From Deltaproteobacteria bacterium (lineage in GTDB: Bacteria > Desulfobacterota > Desulfobacteria > Desulfobacterales > Desulfatibacillaceae): 64,000 bases of DNA. A model generated the notes under the pieces. That model saw nothing but the letters and a program-made list of their open reading frames with translations, was not told where the DNA came from and did not search any database. Both the position numbers and the translations under genes were made by a program. Location: the NCBI GenBank assembly GCA_016235345.1, contig JACRLG010000024.1, forward strand, positions 1-64,000, given 5' to 3'. Shown here in pieces: positions 8,714 to 18,476 of this stretch (the first letter of the stretch is position 1; each line of letters starts with the position of its first letter).

Positions 8714-9745
8714 TCAGCTTCCCTTGCCGAAGGGGCAGTGCGGATACGCGCATTCTGGGCAATCCATGCACAATCCTCCGTGGCCGATGAAGGCCAGGTC
8801 TTTCTTTCCGATCCTCTCCCCTGCGAGAATGCGGGGCAGGATGAGGTCCAGAACCGTGGTGCGGTGATGCAGCCCGCAGGCTGGCACGCCCAGGAGCGGC
8901 ACGTCACCGATATAGGCCACAAGGAACATGGCCCCCGGAAGGGCCGCAGCGCCGTAGTGGATTTCACCCGCCCCCGCGCCTTTTATGGCGGCCCTGGTAA
9001 CGTCGTCCGGGTCCACGCTCATTCCGCCGCTCAAAAGAATAAGGTCGCAGCCTTTTCCGAGAAAGTCTTCGATGGCCCGGCAGATTTGGGCTTCATCGTC
9101 GGGCGCAAACGTCGTTCCCACGATATCCGAGCCGAGTGTTCGGATTTTTTCCGAAAGAACCGGCTCGAACTTGTCCTGGATCAGGCCGTGATAAACTTCG
9201 TTGCCGGTAATTACGAGGCCGACTTTGGCCTTCCGCAGAGGGATGACGCTGACCACTCCGCAGGAGCCATGGGCTATGGCCGCGGCCCTTTCCACGGGCG
9301 CTTTTTTCATGACAAGGGGAATGGCGCGGGTGGCCGCGACAAGAGCGCCCTTTTTCACCAGGGTATGTTCGTGCAGGGTGGCGCACATGACTTCGTCAAC
9401 CATGTTGAAGGCGGCAAGGGCCGCACGGTTGACCCGCAACATGCCGTCCAGGTCGGCGTGCAGCGAAATTTTCCCCTCCCTGGGATTGTCCTCCCAGGTG
9501 ACGCCAGGACCGGCCAGGCTTCTGGCGAGAATGGCGGCGGCCTGGTTTTCGTGAATTTCCCCTTCAGCCAGGTCAATGAGGAACAGGTGATTTTTCCCCA
9601 GTTTCTGCAAATGGCAGAGATCCTCCTGGCAGACAACGTGACCCTTGCGAAAGGCCGGTCCCTTGAACTCCCCGGGCCGGATTTCCGTGATGTCGTGGGC
9701 CAGTTCGGTTCCCACGGCTTCTTCCGCCTTGATTTTTCTCAGCAA
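8714..9745 (-). CDS. Molybdopterin-binding protein with C-terminal cysteine cluster
   Basis: A MoeA/MogA-like molybdopterin-binding domain occupies the middle and end (GLVITGNEVYHGLIQDKFEP, LILLSGGMSVDPDDVTRAAI, VPLLGVPACGLHHRTTVLDL). The N-terminal half (AEEAVGTELAHDITEIRPGE) resembles the early part of MoeA-type proteins. The C-terminus carries CMDCPECAYPHC, a likely metal site that canonical MoeA lacks. The frame is open further upstream, but that part overlaps fmdE. The TTG at 9745, six bases after AAGGAGG and overlapping the fmdE stop by 7 bases, is the better start (343 aa). A role in cofactor insertion for the neighbouring oxidoreductase is inferred. Confidence 0.8.
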   Translation of the reverse strand: MLRKIKAEEAVGTELAHDITEIRPGEFKGPAFRKGHVVCQEDLCHLQKLGKNHLFLIDLAEGEIHENQAAAILARSLAGPGVTWEDNPREGKISLHADLDGMLRVNRAALAAFNMVDEVMCATLHEHTLVKKGALVAATRAIPLVMKKAPVERAAAIAHGSCGVVSVIPLRKAKVGLVITGNEVYHGLIQDKFEPVLSEKIRTLGSDIVGTTFAPDDEAQICRAIEDFLGKGCDLILLSGGMSVDPDDVTRAAIKGAGAGEIHYGAAALPGAMFLVAYIGDVPLLGVPACGLHHRTTVLDLILPRILAGERIGKKDLAFIGHGGLCMDCPECAYPHCPFGKGS

Positions 9746-10395
9746 GGGAGGCCTCCTTGGTTTTCCGTAACCATTTCCGACGCCTGCTCCATCCCATCCC
9801 AGGATATTTCGACGGGATGTGAAAAGTAACATCCGTCTGCGCAAACCTTGCAATAAGGAGCCTCCCCGGAAAAGACTTCGCGCCCGTCCCGGATGACCTG
9901 GCCGCAATTGCAGCAGACTGCTTTCCGCCTGGTCGGACCCGGCAGGTCTGAGGGCGAAATGTCGACCATGACCTTCTGAACCCGGAAGAGGACGCATTCC
10001 GGCATCCGCCGGTACGCCGCAAGTTGCCGGGCGTGGCCGCTTTCGACGCCGGGTGCGTATACTTCGGCGAGGTCCCGGGACTCCTCTGTGGAAAGAACCC
10101 GGAACGCGCAGCCTTTTTCAAGATTTACGAAGGTGGCTGCCATGATCCCGTAATCCATGAATTTCAGGCTGCGCCTGCCGAGCCTGACGCCGGTCACGTG
10201 GGCGACGGCGTCTGCGGTGCAGCGGTCCATCTCCACGTAGACGAGAATTTTTTTGACCTGTTCCCGGCTTGAGGGATCGTTCAAGCCGATGAGCCGACAT
10301 CCCAGCATGGCCATGCGCACCCCTACAACCTGGCCGGGGCACAGGTGGCCGTGCGCTGCGGCTGAACTTTCCAGGAGTTGTTCAAAGGGTTTCAT
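9739..10395 (-). CDS. FmdE family protein
   Basis: 218-aa protein of the FmdE family (named after formylmethanofuran dehydrogenase subunit E). HGHLCPGQVVGVRMAMLGC near the N-terminus is the conserved His/Cys signature. The C-terminus has two CxxC pairs (CCNCGQVIRDGREV, YCKVCADGCYF) forming a zinc-ribbon-like end. No formylmethanofuran dehydrogenase is nearby. FmdE proteins occur beside molybdo/tungsto-enzyme genes in many deltaproteobacteria, suggesting a role in cofactor or metal handling, but the reaction is not established. It starts 15 bases after the ttrA-like stop. Confidence 0.85.
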   Translation of the reverse strand: MKPFEQLLESSAAAHGHLCPGQVVGVRMAMLGCRLIGLNDPSSREQVKKILVYVEMDRCTADAVAHVTGVRLGRRSLKFMDYGIMAATFVNLEKGCAFRVLSTEESRDLAEVYAPGVESGHARQLAAYRRMPECVLFRVQKVMVDISPSDLPGPTRRKAVCCNCGQVIRDGREVFSGEAPYCKVCADGCYFSHPVEISWDGMEQASEMVTENQGGLPC

Positions 10396-10410
10396 GGCCC
10401 GCCTTTATGG

Positions 10411-13400
10411 TCACATGACTTTTATGAGCCTCACCTTGCTCTGGTAAAAAACCGCGCTTCCGCCTGCGGTGTCCACAAGTCCCGTGTTCTTTAAAAACGG
10501 GTCAACCCGCATGGCTGCATTGGCGTGAATTCCGGTGCCGCGCCGACTGTCTCCCGGTATTCTTTCGCCGTCTATCGTCACATCAGAGACCCCGTAGGCC
10601 CAATGCCCGTGACCCAGTGAGAAGGCAGCCACCCCGGGGCGTATCCCTTCACGTATCAGAACCTTGCCGATCATGTCTTTTTGCCTGTTCGGACCCAGGT
10701 TCCAGACCCCGCTTTCATTGGTGGCGGATGAGACCCTCACGCGATCCCCCTTGCCCAAGCCCAGGCGGAGGGCGTCGCCGGGAGAGATTTCCACGAAATT
10801 TTCAGGATACAGGGCCTGGAGCCAATAGTTACCTGATGTGCGGCTCTTGGTCTGGGTGATGGTGCGGTAGGTGATGAGGGTCATGTCATAACCCTTGGGC
10901 CCGTCGTCCACAAGGTTGCCCAGGCAGTCGGTGGGGCCTTCCAAATAGCGGGCGTAAGCCAGGTAGGGCTTGCCAGTCATGGAATGTTTGGTGGCGGCGA
11001 ATTTTTCCAGGTAGATGCCCACCAGCTTGCCGTACTTGTTTGCCATCTGCCCGTCCTTGTACGCCTTCTGGTATGCCTGGAAGCGTCCGCCCCGGTTCAG
11101 GACGTAAACCACGCTTGGCCACAGCGCCGGGCCGACAACCTTCTTCCAGCGTCCCGCATCGTAAACCGTGGGAGGCAGATGCTTGCGGGCCTGTTCAAAG
11201 AGCGCCAGCTCCTGGGCGTTGGCCGCAGGAACCATTTCCGATCCGTCAGGCTTGTCGCCCATGGCTATATTGGCCACCATGCGCAGGTAGAAGTCTTCCT
11301 CCCGCTTGAGCGGCATGCCCTGGCCCAGGCCGTTTTCACCGAAACCGGAGAGCTTCATTTTTTCGGCGATGCCTAGCACCAGCGACTCCAGGGACAAGGG
11401 CATTTTCTCTCCGAACACCGTCACCGTTTCCGTGAGCGGGGCGCATACGGGCTGCCGGAAAGGAGCCACCTTGGGGGTGACCGACGGATGGGAGCCCGAA
11501 AATTCCCAGCGTTCCAGGTAGGTGAGGTCCGGAAAGATGTAATCCGCATACATGGTGGTTTCGCCGATAACGATGTCAGAGGCGATGACGAGCGGTATTT
11601 TCTTGGGATCGGAAAGAATCTCGATAAGTTTGTGCCCCGCCGGAAGCGCATAGACGGGCGAGGCCATGTAGAGCATGAGGGCCTTTATAGGGTAAGGATA
11701 AGCGTCGCCCATGCTGGGTATCACTTCCTGGTAGACGTCGCTTGAAAAGGGATACCAGACCCTTTGGGACGGGTAGCCGTCGAAGATCGTGGTCTTGTCG
11801 TAGGCTATTTCGTGGCGGATGATGGATACGCCCCAGGGCTTTATTTTTCCAGAATGCTTGCCAAGGTCGAAGGGCTTGCCTTCCTTTTCCCCCGCGATGT
11901 CGAAGGTTGTGGCCTTGGAGAGCCCGCCCATCCAGTCGTGATTTCCTATGAGCGTGTTCAAAACCATGTAGGCCAAAACATTGTAGAAACCGGAAGTGTG
12001 CTGGGAAACGCCCCGGTGGATGTCGGCCACAGCCTTTTTTCCGTGGCTGGTGAACTCGTCGGCCAATTCAGTCAGGTCCGCTTCCTTGCAGCCCGCGATT
12101 TTAGCCCATTGCGAAAGGCTATTTTCCGCCGCTGCCTCCCGATATATCTGGAGCACGCTTTTCACCCGGATGCCTTTCGCATCCGTATCGACCAAAAGGT
12201 CTCCTTCTACCGGCCTGGTTTCGTCGTCCGGGTCGAAGAAGACAAGGCCGCCTCCGTACTGAACCACGAAGGGATCGAAATCCCAAAATTCTCCCGGCTT
12301 GTCCTTATCCTTGACAGGCCTTTTTTCGGGCGCGACACCCATGTCGGACCCGCGAAGGTATGCCCCTGTGGACCCGTCCGGGTTGATTTTCACAAGCCAC
12401 GCAGCCTGGGTCCAGGTGGGCTCGTTGTCGGCTGCGGCTGCGGCCTTGTTGGCGTTGGCGAGATACCTGGCGTCGTAACGCTGGTTTTCTATAATCCAAT
12501 GAATCATACCCATGGCCACTGCGGCCACGCCGTTCGGGCTTACCGGAATCCATTTCCAGGCCCGGGACGCCACCTTGGAGCAGCGGGGGTCCACCACGGC
12601 GATCTTCAACCGCTTATCCGTCATCCCATTGGTCAGCTTCTGAATTCGGAGCGGGGGGCCATAGTTGGCGTCATAGATGTTGGCCCCCACGAACAGGATG
12701 AATTCCGCATTGCCCGTATCAGCCTGCCAGTAAAACTTCTTGCCGTCGGCCCACTTGCCCTCGGTGAACTGGTCGCTCATGGCCTTGCAGGTGAAGTAGA
12801 GGGAGCCCTGGCAGACGGTGGTGTGGCCGTGCATGTTCGCCGAGCCCAAGGCGCTTCCCGTGAACCGTTTCAAAAGCTCACTGCGCCCTCCCTTGAGCCT
12901 TCCGGTGTTCAGGCAGAACTGGTTGTTTTTCGGACCCAGGTCAGGATGGTTCGGATCGATGAGATAATGAAGATTTGCGGCATGTTTCAGCTTATATTCA
13001 TCCAGGGTCATCTTCTTCTTCGCCACCAGGGAGGCGTCCTCAGCCAGGGCCTTGGCGATTTCAGGGTCTTTAAGGACCGCTATGTCCCGAAGTCCCTCCA
13101 CGCGCCCCTCCCCGAAAAGATTGCCGCCCTCGACGACTTCCCTCACGGCCTGATCGAAGGAAATGGTCGTCCACTTGTTTTCACCGCGTTTTCCCGCCCT
13201 TTTCAGAACCTTCACGAGCCGGTAGGGATCATAAAGCGCCTGGATGCCCGCGTGCCCCTTGGGACAGATGGCGCCGTCCACCGAGGCGGCCTCCGAAAGG
13301 GGCGTCTCGTAAGGCAACTGGGGGGTCATGGTCCACGGGCTGTAGGGGTTACCGTCTATTTTAACCACCCGCCCGTCGATTATTTTTACCTTGATGCCGC

Positions 13401-13644
13401 AGTTGGTGTTGCACTGCTGGCACACGCTGTGAATCTGGTTTTCCGGCATGTGGAGCCGGTAAGCGCTTCCTGTTCCGTCTTCGCTGTCCCAGGATAATTC
13501 CCCCTCCGCGTTCAGGCCGAAGGGATCGATCCAGGAGGAGACGGCAAGACAGCCGCCCAGAAGGGCGGAGGTTCTGATGAAATCACGCCTCGTCACTTTT
13601 TTTTCCATGAGGCTCGTTTTGGCATTGGCGTCATTTTCGCCCAT
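10411..13644 (-). CDS. ttrA: TtrA-like molybdopterin oxidoreductase, catalytic subunit
   Basis: Large DMSO-reductase-family catalytic subunit (1077 aa). The N-terminus has a twin-arginine signal (RRDFIRTSALLGG), so it is exported folded. A [4Fe-4S] site CQQCNTNC...CPKG follows at ~70-125. Recalled Salmonella TtrA shares many blocks with it: KRAGKRGENKW, REVVEGGNLFGEG, GYPYPIKA-type and KREEDFYLRMVANIAM. HTTVCQGS supplies a plausible Mo-ligating Cys. ATG 13644 has AGGAGA upstream; the frame is open 47 codons further. With the FeS and NrfD subunits it forms a quinol-linked periplasmic reductase. Tetrathionate is the family substrate; other sulfur or oxyanion substrates remain possible. Confidence 0.82.
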   Translation of the reverse strand: MGENDANAKTSLMEKKVTRRDFIRTSALLGGCLAVSSWIDPFGLNAEGELSWDSEDGTGSAYRLHMPENQIHSVCQQCNTNCGIKVKIIDGRVVKIDGNPYSPWTMTPQLPYETPLSEAASVDGAICPKGHAGIQALYDPYRLVKVLKRAGKRGENKWTTISFDQAVREVVEGGNLFGEGRVEGLRDIAVLKDPEIAKALAEDASLVAKKKMTLDEYKLKHAANLHYLIDPNHPDLGPKNNQFCLNTGRLKGGRSELLKRFTGSALGSANMHGHTTVCQGSLYFTCKAMSDQFTEGKWADGKKFYWQADTGNAEFILFVGANIYDANYGPPLRIQKLTNGMTDKRLKIAVVDPRCSKVASRAWKWIPVSPNGVAAVAMGMIHWIIENQRYDARYLANANKAAAAADNEPTWTQAAWLVKINPDGSTGAYLRGSDMGVAPEKRPVKDKDKPGEFWDFDPFVVQYGGGLVFFDPDDETRPVEGDLLVDTDAKGIRVKSVLQIYREAAAENSLSQWAKIAGCKEADLTELADEFTSHGKKAVADIHRGVSQHTSGFYNVLAYMVLNTLIGNHDWMGGLSKATTFDIAGEKEGKPFDLGKHSGKIKPWGVSIIRHEIAYDKTTIFDGYPSQRVWYPFSSDVYQEVIPSMGDAYPYPIKALMLYMASPVYALPAGHKLIEILSDPKKIPLVIASDIVIGETTMYADYIFPDLTYLERWEFSGSHPSVTPKVAPFRQPVCAPLTETVTVFGEKMPLSLESLVLGIAEKMKLSGFGENGLGQGMPLKREEDFYLRMVANIAMGDKPDGSEMVPAANAQELALFEQARKHLPPTVYDAGRWKKVVGPALWPSVVYVLNRGGRFQAYQKAYKDGQMANKYGKLVGIYLEKFAATKHSMTGKPYLAYARYLEGPTDCLGNLVDDGPKGYDMTLITYRTITQTKSRTSGNYWLQALYPENFVEISPGDALRLGLGKGDRVRVSSATNESGVWNLGPNRQKDMIGKVLIREGIRPGVAAFSLGHGHWAYGVSDVTIDGERIPGDSRRGTGIHANAAMRVDPFLKNTGLVDTAGGSAVFYQSKVRLIKVM

Positions 13645-13691
13645 GATGTCTTTTCTCCTTGTCTGTTCCGCCCGGTCTGAATGAAGCCCTT

Positions 13692-14855
13692 TCAGGAGGT
13701 CCGGCTTTCTTCGAGTTTCAGCGTGTCCCTGCCGACCAGAAAAGCCATGACCGCGAAACCGGTTATACCTATGGAGACGGCCCATTCCATGAGGCTCGGA
13801 AAATAATCGTATGAAAGCCGGTTGCTTACAAAGGCGCTCTTAAGGGCGTCCAGTTCAGGAACCGCCATTGCGGGGAAAATGATGTTGGCCCTGGCGACCC
13901 CGTAGCCAAGCAGCACCAGGATGCCCACGACGCCCGCCCAATATCCCTTTTCTGCGGAGCGTGGTTGAGCCAGGAACGCTATGGGAACGAGCGTGCCCAA
14001 TAGAATTTGGAGTATCCAGAAAGCCCACCAGTAAGGGCCGAAAAGGACCAGATTGACCGCGTCTATGTTCTGCGGAATATTCCCATAGTAGCTTTGGGAA
14101 AAATCAGCCCACAGGAAGAAAAGCTTCACCAGCGCTATCACGATGGTCATAATGCCAAGAATATGAATCAACTGCTGAAGGGAAGGGTTTTTCCTGTCGC
14201 CCAACAGCCCCTGCACAGCGAGCATGGCCGCCGCCCCCGACCCCAGGGAGAACACCGGGAACTGGGCGGGCAAAAGGCCCACGTGCCAGAACATGCGGCT
14301 GACGTTGACCCCGAGAAGCGCCCCCACCGCGCCGCTCACGAAAAGGGAAAGAAACAGGCCAAGAACGCACAGAATTTTCAACAGCCTGGTTTCGGGCCTG
14401 AAAATTGCGCACCAGAGGGTGCATAGAATGAGCAACCCGAACAGGTTGTAGCCCCACACCATTTGAGCCATGACGGAGCCCGGGTTTGCCTGGAAGACCG
14501 CCCGCCAGGCCCGGCCCATGTGCCCGAGATCGAACAGGATGGAGATCATGGCCGCAGCCAGGCTCACCAACGCTATCCACAGCGACAGCTTGCCGGTGTT
14601 CCTGAAGGCCCTGACCTTGAAAAGAAGGTCGAGACTGGAGATCATGTAAGCGCCGGCTGCGGTGCCCGCGAAAAACAGGTACGCAGCCACCCAGAGCCCC
14701 CACACCACGTATGAGCCGTAATTGGCGTTTAGATGGCCGTGGGCCAGGCGGTCGTAGACGCCCCAGAGGCCGAAAAGCATGGCCGCCGCGCTGACCGCAT
14801 AGGCAATCCGTTTTACTTTCATGCGCGAAATCCCCCTGCCATTCGTGTTATTCAT
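13692..14855 (-). CDS. ttrC: NrfD/PsrC-type membrane quinol subunit (TtrC-like)
   Basis: Polytopic membrane protein of 387 aa with about 9-10 hydrophobic segments, of the NrfD/PsrC/TtrC family. YVVWGLWVAAYLFFAGTAAGAYM is a typical first-helix pair. It would anchor the FeS and catalytic subunits and exchange electrons with the quinone pool. An internal ATG at 14822 is preceded by AGGGGG and is an alternative start that shortens the protein by 11 residues. It lies between ttrB and ttrA with short gaps, as in Ttr/Psr operons. Confidence 0.85.
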   Translation of the reverse strand: MNNTNGRGISRMKVKRIAYAVSAAAMLFGLWGVYDRLAHGHLNANYGSYVVWGLWVAAYLFFAGTAAGAYMISSLDLLFKVRAFRNTGKLSLWIALVSLAAAMISILFDLGHMGRAWRAVFQANPGSVMAQMVWGYNLFGLLILCTLWCAIFRPETRLLKILCVLGLFLSLFVSGAVGALLGVNVSRMFWHVGLLPAQFPVFSLGSGAAAMLAVQGLLGDRKNPSLQQLIHILGIMTIVIALVKLFFLWADFSQSYYGNIPQNIDAVNLVLFGPYWWAFWILQILLGTLVPIAFLAQPRSAEKGYWAGVVGILVLLGYGVARANIIFPAMAVPELDALKSAFVSNRLSYDYFPSLMEWAVSIGITGFAVMAFLVGRDTLKLEESRTS

Positions 14856-14871
14856 TTTTCCAGGAACAAGG

Positions 14872-15624
14872 TCACGACAGGTAATAGACGGACGGCTTGG
14901 TCCCCAGTTCGGGTTTCAGGGTGTAGATGCGAGGCGATGCCAGAAGTTCTGCGATGAGCGAATTCGGGTCGTTGCGGTTGCCGAAATAGGTGGCGCGCCC
15001 GATGCAGGTGGTGACGCAGACGGGCAGTTGGCCTACCGCGATCCGGTGAAGGCAGAAGTGGCACTTGCGAGCGTTGCCCACCGGCGATTTTTTTCCCCGG
15101 GCGGGCCAGTCCTTGCCGTATTCCTTGGCCGGCGTAAGCTCATATCCCGCACGCGCCTCCTTTCGGCCAAGAATCCGGTCTGCGGCTTCGGGGGTTTTAT
15201 CCGTATAGAACTCTCCGAAATCGGCAGTGCGGGCCGCGTAGGGGCAGGCCACCAGGCAGGCCCGGCAGCCGATGCAGCGTTTGTAATCGATGACAGTCAC
15301 TCCCTGTTTGTTCTTGAAGGTGGCCTTCACCGGGCACACCTTGACGCAGGGAGGATTCATGCAGTGCATGCAGGGTCTCGGAAGAAACCGGCGCCTGACG
15401 TTGGGGTATCTGCCGATTTCCTCCTCCATGACCGGCCGGTAGACCACCCCCGGGGGCAGCTTGTTTTCCGCCACGCAACCGATGGTGCATGCATGGCATC
15501 CGGCGCATTTGGCCACGTCAATGACCATGGCCCATTGAACGGCGTCCGGCTTTTTGCCTTTCGCAGCTCTCAATTCCCGCTGCATTCGGACCACGTAATC
15601 TTCGGAGAGCAAGGTGTTGCTCAT
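14872..15624 (-). CDS. ttrB: Four-cluster ferredoxin subunit (TtrB-like)
   Basis: 250-aa electron-transfer subunit with four Cys groups for four [4Fe-4S] clusters: [37 protein letters not shown] and [16 protein letters not shown]...C. This matches TtrB/PsrB/DmsB. It has no obvious twin-arginine signal, so it probably travels with the signal-bearing catalytic subunit. Its start overlaps the preceding receiver-like gene by 4 bases (ATGA type), implying coupled translation. Confidence 0.9.
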   Translation of the reverse strand: MSNTLLSEDYVVRMQRELRAAKGKKPDAVQWAMVIDVAKCAGCHACTIGCVAENKLPPGVVYRPVMEEEIGRYPNVRRRFLPRPCMHCMNPPCVKVCPVKATFKNKQGVTVIDYKRCIGCRACLVACPYAARTADFGEFYTDKTPEAADRILGRKEARAGYELTPAKEYGKDWPARGKKSPVGNARKCHFCLHRIAVGQLPVCVTTCIGRATYFGNRNDPNSLIAELLASPRIYTLKPELGTKPSVYYLS

Positions 15625-15998
15625 TTTTGATCCTCCCCCTTCTTTTCACGCAAGGACTTAAGCCAGAATCTCAGTTCCTCAGGGTTGACGGGCTTGGCGA
15701 TGCATGCGTGGATATCAGTGCTGATTGCGTCCGCCAGCTCCGGGTGGTAGCGTGACCGGGAGACGCAAAGTATCATAAGGCCCGGACTCGGCGATACAAG
15801 CTGCTTGATGTGACGGCTCCGCAAAGGCACGGAGTCCAGGTCAATGAGGGCGGCCAGGCAGGGCGTACGCCCGATGGCCTCCGCCATCTTCTCTTTTTTG
15901 GAAAAGGCCAGGGAAGGCGCTCCCAGGCCTTTTAAAAGGGACTGGAGATTCCTTGTTTCTCGGGCGTCAGCGCAAAGGATCAGGATTGTATTCTCCAT
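15621..15998 (-). CDS. Stand-alone receiver-like protein, first gene of ttr-like operon
   Basis: 125 aa with a CheY-like pattern: an N-terminal [10 protein letters not shown] strand and acidic turn, [11 protein letters not shown] with a candidate phosphoryl Asp near residue 55, a Ser-containing [10 protein letters not shown] strand, and the conserved Lys in [15 protein letters not shown]. There is no output domain. It lies right behind the sigma-54 promoter and overlaps ttrB. No histidine kinase is adjacent, so its role could be a phospho-switch or a purely structural partner. The receiver call is from pattern alone. Confidence 0.65.
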   Translation of the reverse strand: MENTILILCADARETRNLQSLLKGLGAPSLAFSKKEKMAEAIGRTPCLAALIDLDSVPLRSRHIKQLVSPSPGLMILCVSRSRYHPELADAISTDIHACIAKPVNPEELRFWLKSLREKKGEDQK

Positions 15999-16040
15999 GC
16001 CACGCCTGGTATACCTCCGCCATTGTTTGAGAACTTATAA

Positions 16041-16057
16041 AGCATTACCTGTGCCAA
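16041..16057 (-). promoter_or_regulatory. Sigma-54 promoter for the ttr-like operon
   Basis: Read on the minus strand: TTGGCAC, five bases, ATGC, T. This gives TGGCAC at -24, ATGC at -12 and the invariant GG-N10-GC spacing, differing from the consensus -12 (TTGC) at one base. It lies about 45 bases before the first gene and directly behind the gene for a sigma-54 activator. Confidence 0.8.
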
Positions 16058-16121
16058 ACATTGTAACACATTGAAATACAAATTAAAAAATCCGGCGATA
16101 AAATTCGGTATGGTTCGGCGA

Positions 16122-16140
16122 TTGTACGGAAATCGTACAA
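16122..16140. promoter_or_regulatory. Palindrome, candidate activator (UAS) site
   Basis: TTGTACG-GAAAT-CGTACAA is a perfect 7-bp inverted repeat with a 5-base spacer, about 65-85 bp upstream of the -24 element, a normal distance for an enhancer of a sigma-54 activator. A related half-site with core CGTACG followed by GATTT is at 16218-16223, roughly 160 bp upstream. Binding by the Fis-type HTH of the adjacent activator is inferred. Confidence 0.55.
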
Positions 16141-16244
16141 AAAAAGTTAGCTACTCTATTTTTGCAATGATATCGGAATGTAATGAGTGTATTAAAGCCG
16201 GACGGCAATTATTGAAACGTACGGATTTAAGACGGCGGGGCAAG

Positions 16245-18476
16245 TCACTGCAGAAGAGGTTTGGATATCCGGTGTTTTTTCATTTTTTCGTAGAGGGTGC
16301 TTCTGCTTATCCCCAAACGATCTGCGGCCCGGGTTTTATTCCAGTCCGATTCCACAAGAGTTTCCCGGATGATCCGGGCCTCATTTTCCACCAGGGAATT
16401 CTGAATCCCCGGCTGGGCTTCTTCAACGGATTTCTCCATCACCATCTGGGGCAGGTCGGCCGCGCCTATCATCTCGCCTCTCGCCAGCACCACCGAGTGC
16501 TCCACGCAGTTCTCCAACTCACGGACGTTGCCTGGCCAGTGGTACTTCAAAAGCCTCCTCATGGCTTCGGAACTGAAACCCGTAATGGACTTTCCCTGCT
16601 CCTGCGAAAACTGCTGCAGAAAATATCTCGCCAGAAAGGGAATGTCATTGCGGCGTTCCCTCAAGGGGGGCATGAGAACGGGAATGACGTTGAGCCGGAA
16701 AAAGAGGTCCTCGCGAAAGGCCCCGTTTTTGACCGACTCGATGAGATTCCGGTTGGTGGCGGCCAGAATGCGTATGTTGACCTCGACGGAGTCCGATCCG
16801 CCGAGCCGCTCGAACTTCCGGGTCTGAATCACTCTCAACAGCTTGGCCTGCGCCTCCGGGGCGATTTCCGCTATTTCATCCAGAAAGACGGTTCCCCCGT
16901 CCGCGAGTTCGAATCTTCCCGGTTTCCTCTTGACGGCTCCCGTGAATGCCCCCTTCTCATAACCGAAGAGTTCGCTCTCCAGAAGGGTGCTGGGGTAGGC
17001 CGGGCAGTTGATAACGACAAATGGCCGGTCACGGCGGAGGCTCAGGTCATGGATGGCGCGCGCCACCAACTCCTTGCCCGTCCCGCTTTCGCCCTGAATC
17101 AAAACGCTTGCGTCCGTGGGAGCCACGTCTTCGATCAGCCTGTAAATCACCTGCATTTTCGGGTCCTTGCCTAAAATTCCGCAATACCCGGAAAGGCTGT
17201 CCACCCTGGCATGAAGTTCCCGTATCTCCTCTTCGTGGCGCAAGGCCCTGTAAATGACACTCGATGCCTGGCTCATCACCAGTTCGATTATGTCTATCTC
17301 CTTTTGAACACAGGTGCATTTGTCCGGGCATGCTATGAGAAGCGCGCCGAAGACCTCGCGTTCCATGTTTTTCAGCGGGAAGGCCAGGGCCTTTTCAACT
17401 GCCTGGCCAGGCGCGGATATGAGCGGGCCGACGAAAACCCCGGGGTCGAGAAGGCCTGGCGAGTCCATCCCGGCGAGAGCCTCGAAAAGAGGCTCGCAAT
17501 CATCTTCGGTTAAAGGTTCCGCTCCTTCCCGTTGATAGATGCAGAGCGTTTTACTGTCGCATGAAAAAATCAGAATGGACAGGTTCGTACAGGACACGAT
17601 CTCAGAAAGCCTGTCTATCAAGACCGCGCAGACATCTTTCAGGTTGGGAAGGGCTGCAATCTGCCGGTTTATGTTGAGTGACATGGCCAGTTGGCCGGAA
17701 GTCCTGTCCAATTGACGGTTTTTCGCCTCAAGGTCCTCCTTGGCCAGGACCAGTTTTCGGGTATGGTCTTTCAGTCGTTCCAGGAGGCCGCCGAAGGCTG
17801 ACGCCAAAATACTTACCTCCGTGAACCCCCCGGGGTTTTGGACGGATACGCTTTCGAGGGCTTTTTCGTCAATGGCCTCCACCTGCCTCACGAAATTCTT
17901 AAGAGGCCGCAGGAGCCTCAGCAAAAGAAAGTGCCCAAGAGTAAGAGCCGCCGCCAGGATGACAAGGGTGAGCAGGCTGACCCGCCACCATAGCCCCGCC
18001 ACCTTTGCCCGGTAAGGCTCTTCCGAAAATCCGAGTCGCAGTATTCCAGCCTTGCCCACGTAGATGGGCCATGCCACGTCCATAAAATGAACGCCTTTTT
18101 CCGAGACGATTTTTTTCACCCTGCCGGTGGAAATGTCCACGGGAGCGTTCAGGAGGGCCAAGCCATCGGGAACGCCTTTGGAAAAAGTATGGGCCAGTAT
18201 CTGGCCGTCTTTTTCCACAAACAAATATGAAACGGCCTCGTGGCTTCTATTCTGGCCGTCGAGAATTTTCTGAAGTGCCACCATGTCGTTAGTGAGTACC
18301 TTGTCGGCGGCATCCAGAGCAAGGTTGCGGGCCAGGCCAAGAGCCTCCGTAATCGCCGATTGGCGCAGGATATCCGCATACCTGATGGAAACGATTTGGG
18401 ATATGGTCATGCCGCTTGCGAGGACCAGCAGGGCCACAAGGATCAGCACAGTGTTTTTAAGGCTTTTCGGAGCCAC
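16245..18476 (-). CDS. Membrane-anchored sigma-54-dependent activator
   Basis: Bacterial enhancer-binding protein with its own sensor. In order: a transmembrane helix, ~120-residue extracytoplasmic region, second transmembrane helix ([19 protein letters not shown]), HAMP-like linker, GAF-like region, AAA+ domain and C-terminal Fis-type HTH ([20 protein letters not shown]). The AAA+ domain has Walker A GESGTGKE, the sigma-54 contact loop GAFTGA and Walker [10 protein letters not shown]. There is no receiver domain, so activation should come from the membrane sensor. The frame is open to 18566, but that overlaps the upstream gene by 110 bases; GTG 18476 is chosen. It probably activates the promoter immediately downstream. 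Confidence 0.87.
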   Translation of the reverse strand: MAPKSLKNTVLILVALLVLASGMTISQIVSIRYADILRQSAITEALGLARNLALDAADKVLTNDMVALQKILDGQNRSHEAVSYLFVEKDGQILAHTFSKGVPDGLALLNAPVDISTGRVKKIVSEKGVHFMDVAWPIYVGKAGILRLGFSEEPYRAKVAGLWWRVSLLTLVILAAALTLGHFLLLRLLRPLKNFVRQVEAIDEKALESVSVQNPGGFTEVSILASAFGGLLERLKDHTRKLVLAKEDLEAKNRQLDRTSGQLAMSLNINRQIAALPNLKDVCAVLIDRLSEIVSCTNLSILIFSCDSKTLCIYQREGAEPLTEDDCEPLFEALAGMDSPGLLDPGVFVGPLISAPGQAVEKALAFPLKNMEREVFGALLIACPDKCTCVQKEIDIIELVMSQASSVIYRALRHEEEIRELHARVDSLSGYCGILGKDPKMQVIYRLIEDVAPTDASVLIQGESGTGKELVARAIHDLSLRRDRPFVVINCPAYPSTLLESELFGYEKGAFTGAVKRKPGRFELADGGTVFLDEIAEIAPEAQAKLLRVIQTRKFERLGGSDSVEVNIRILAATNRNLIESVKNGAFREDLFFRLNVIPVLMPPLRERRNDIPFLARYFLQQFSQEQGKSITGFSSEAMRRLLKYHWPGNVRELENCVEHSVVLARGEMIGAADLPQMVMEKSVEEAQPGIQNSLVENEARIIRETLVESDWNKTRAADRLGISRSTLYEKMKKHRISKPLLQ

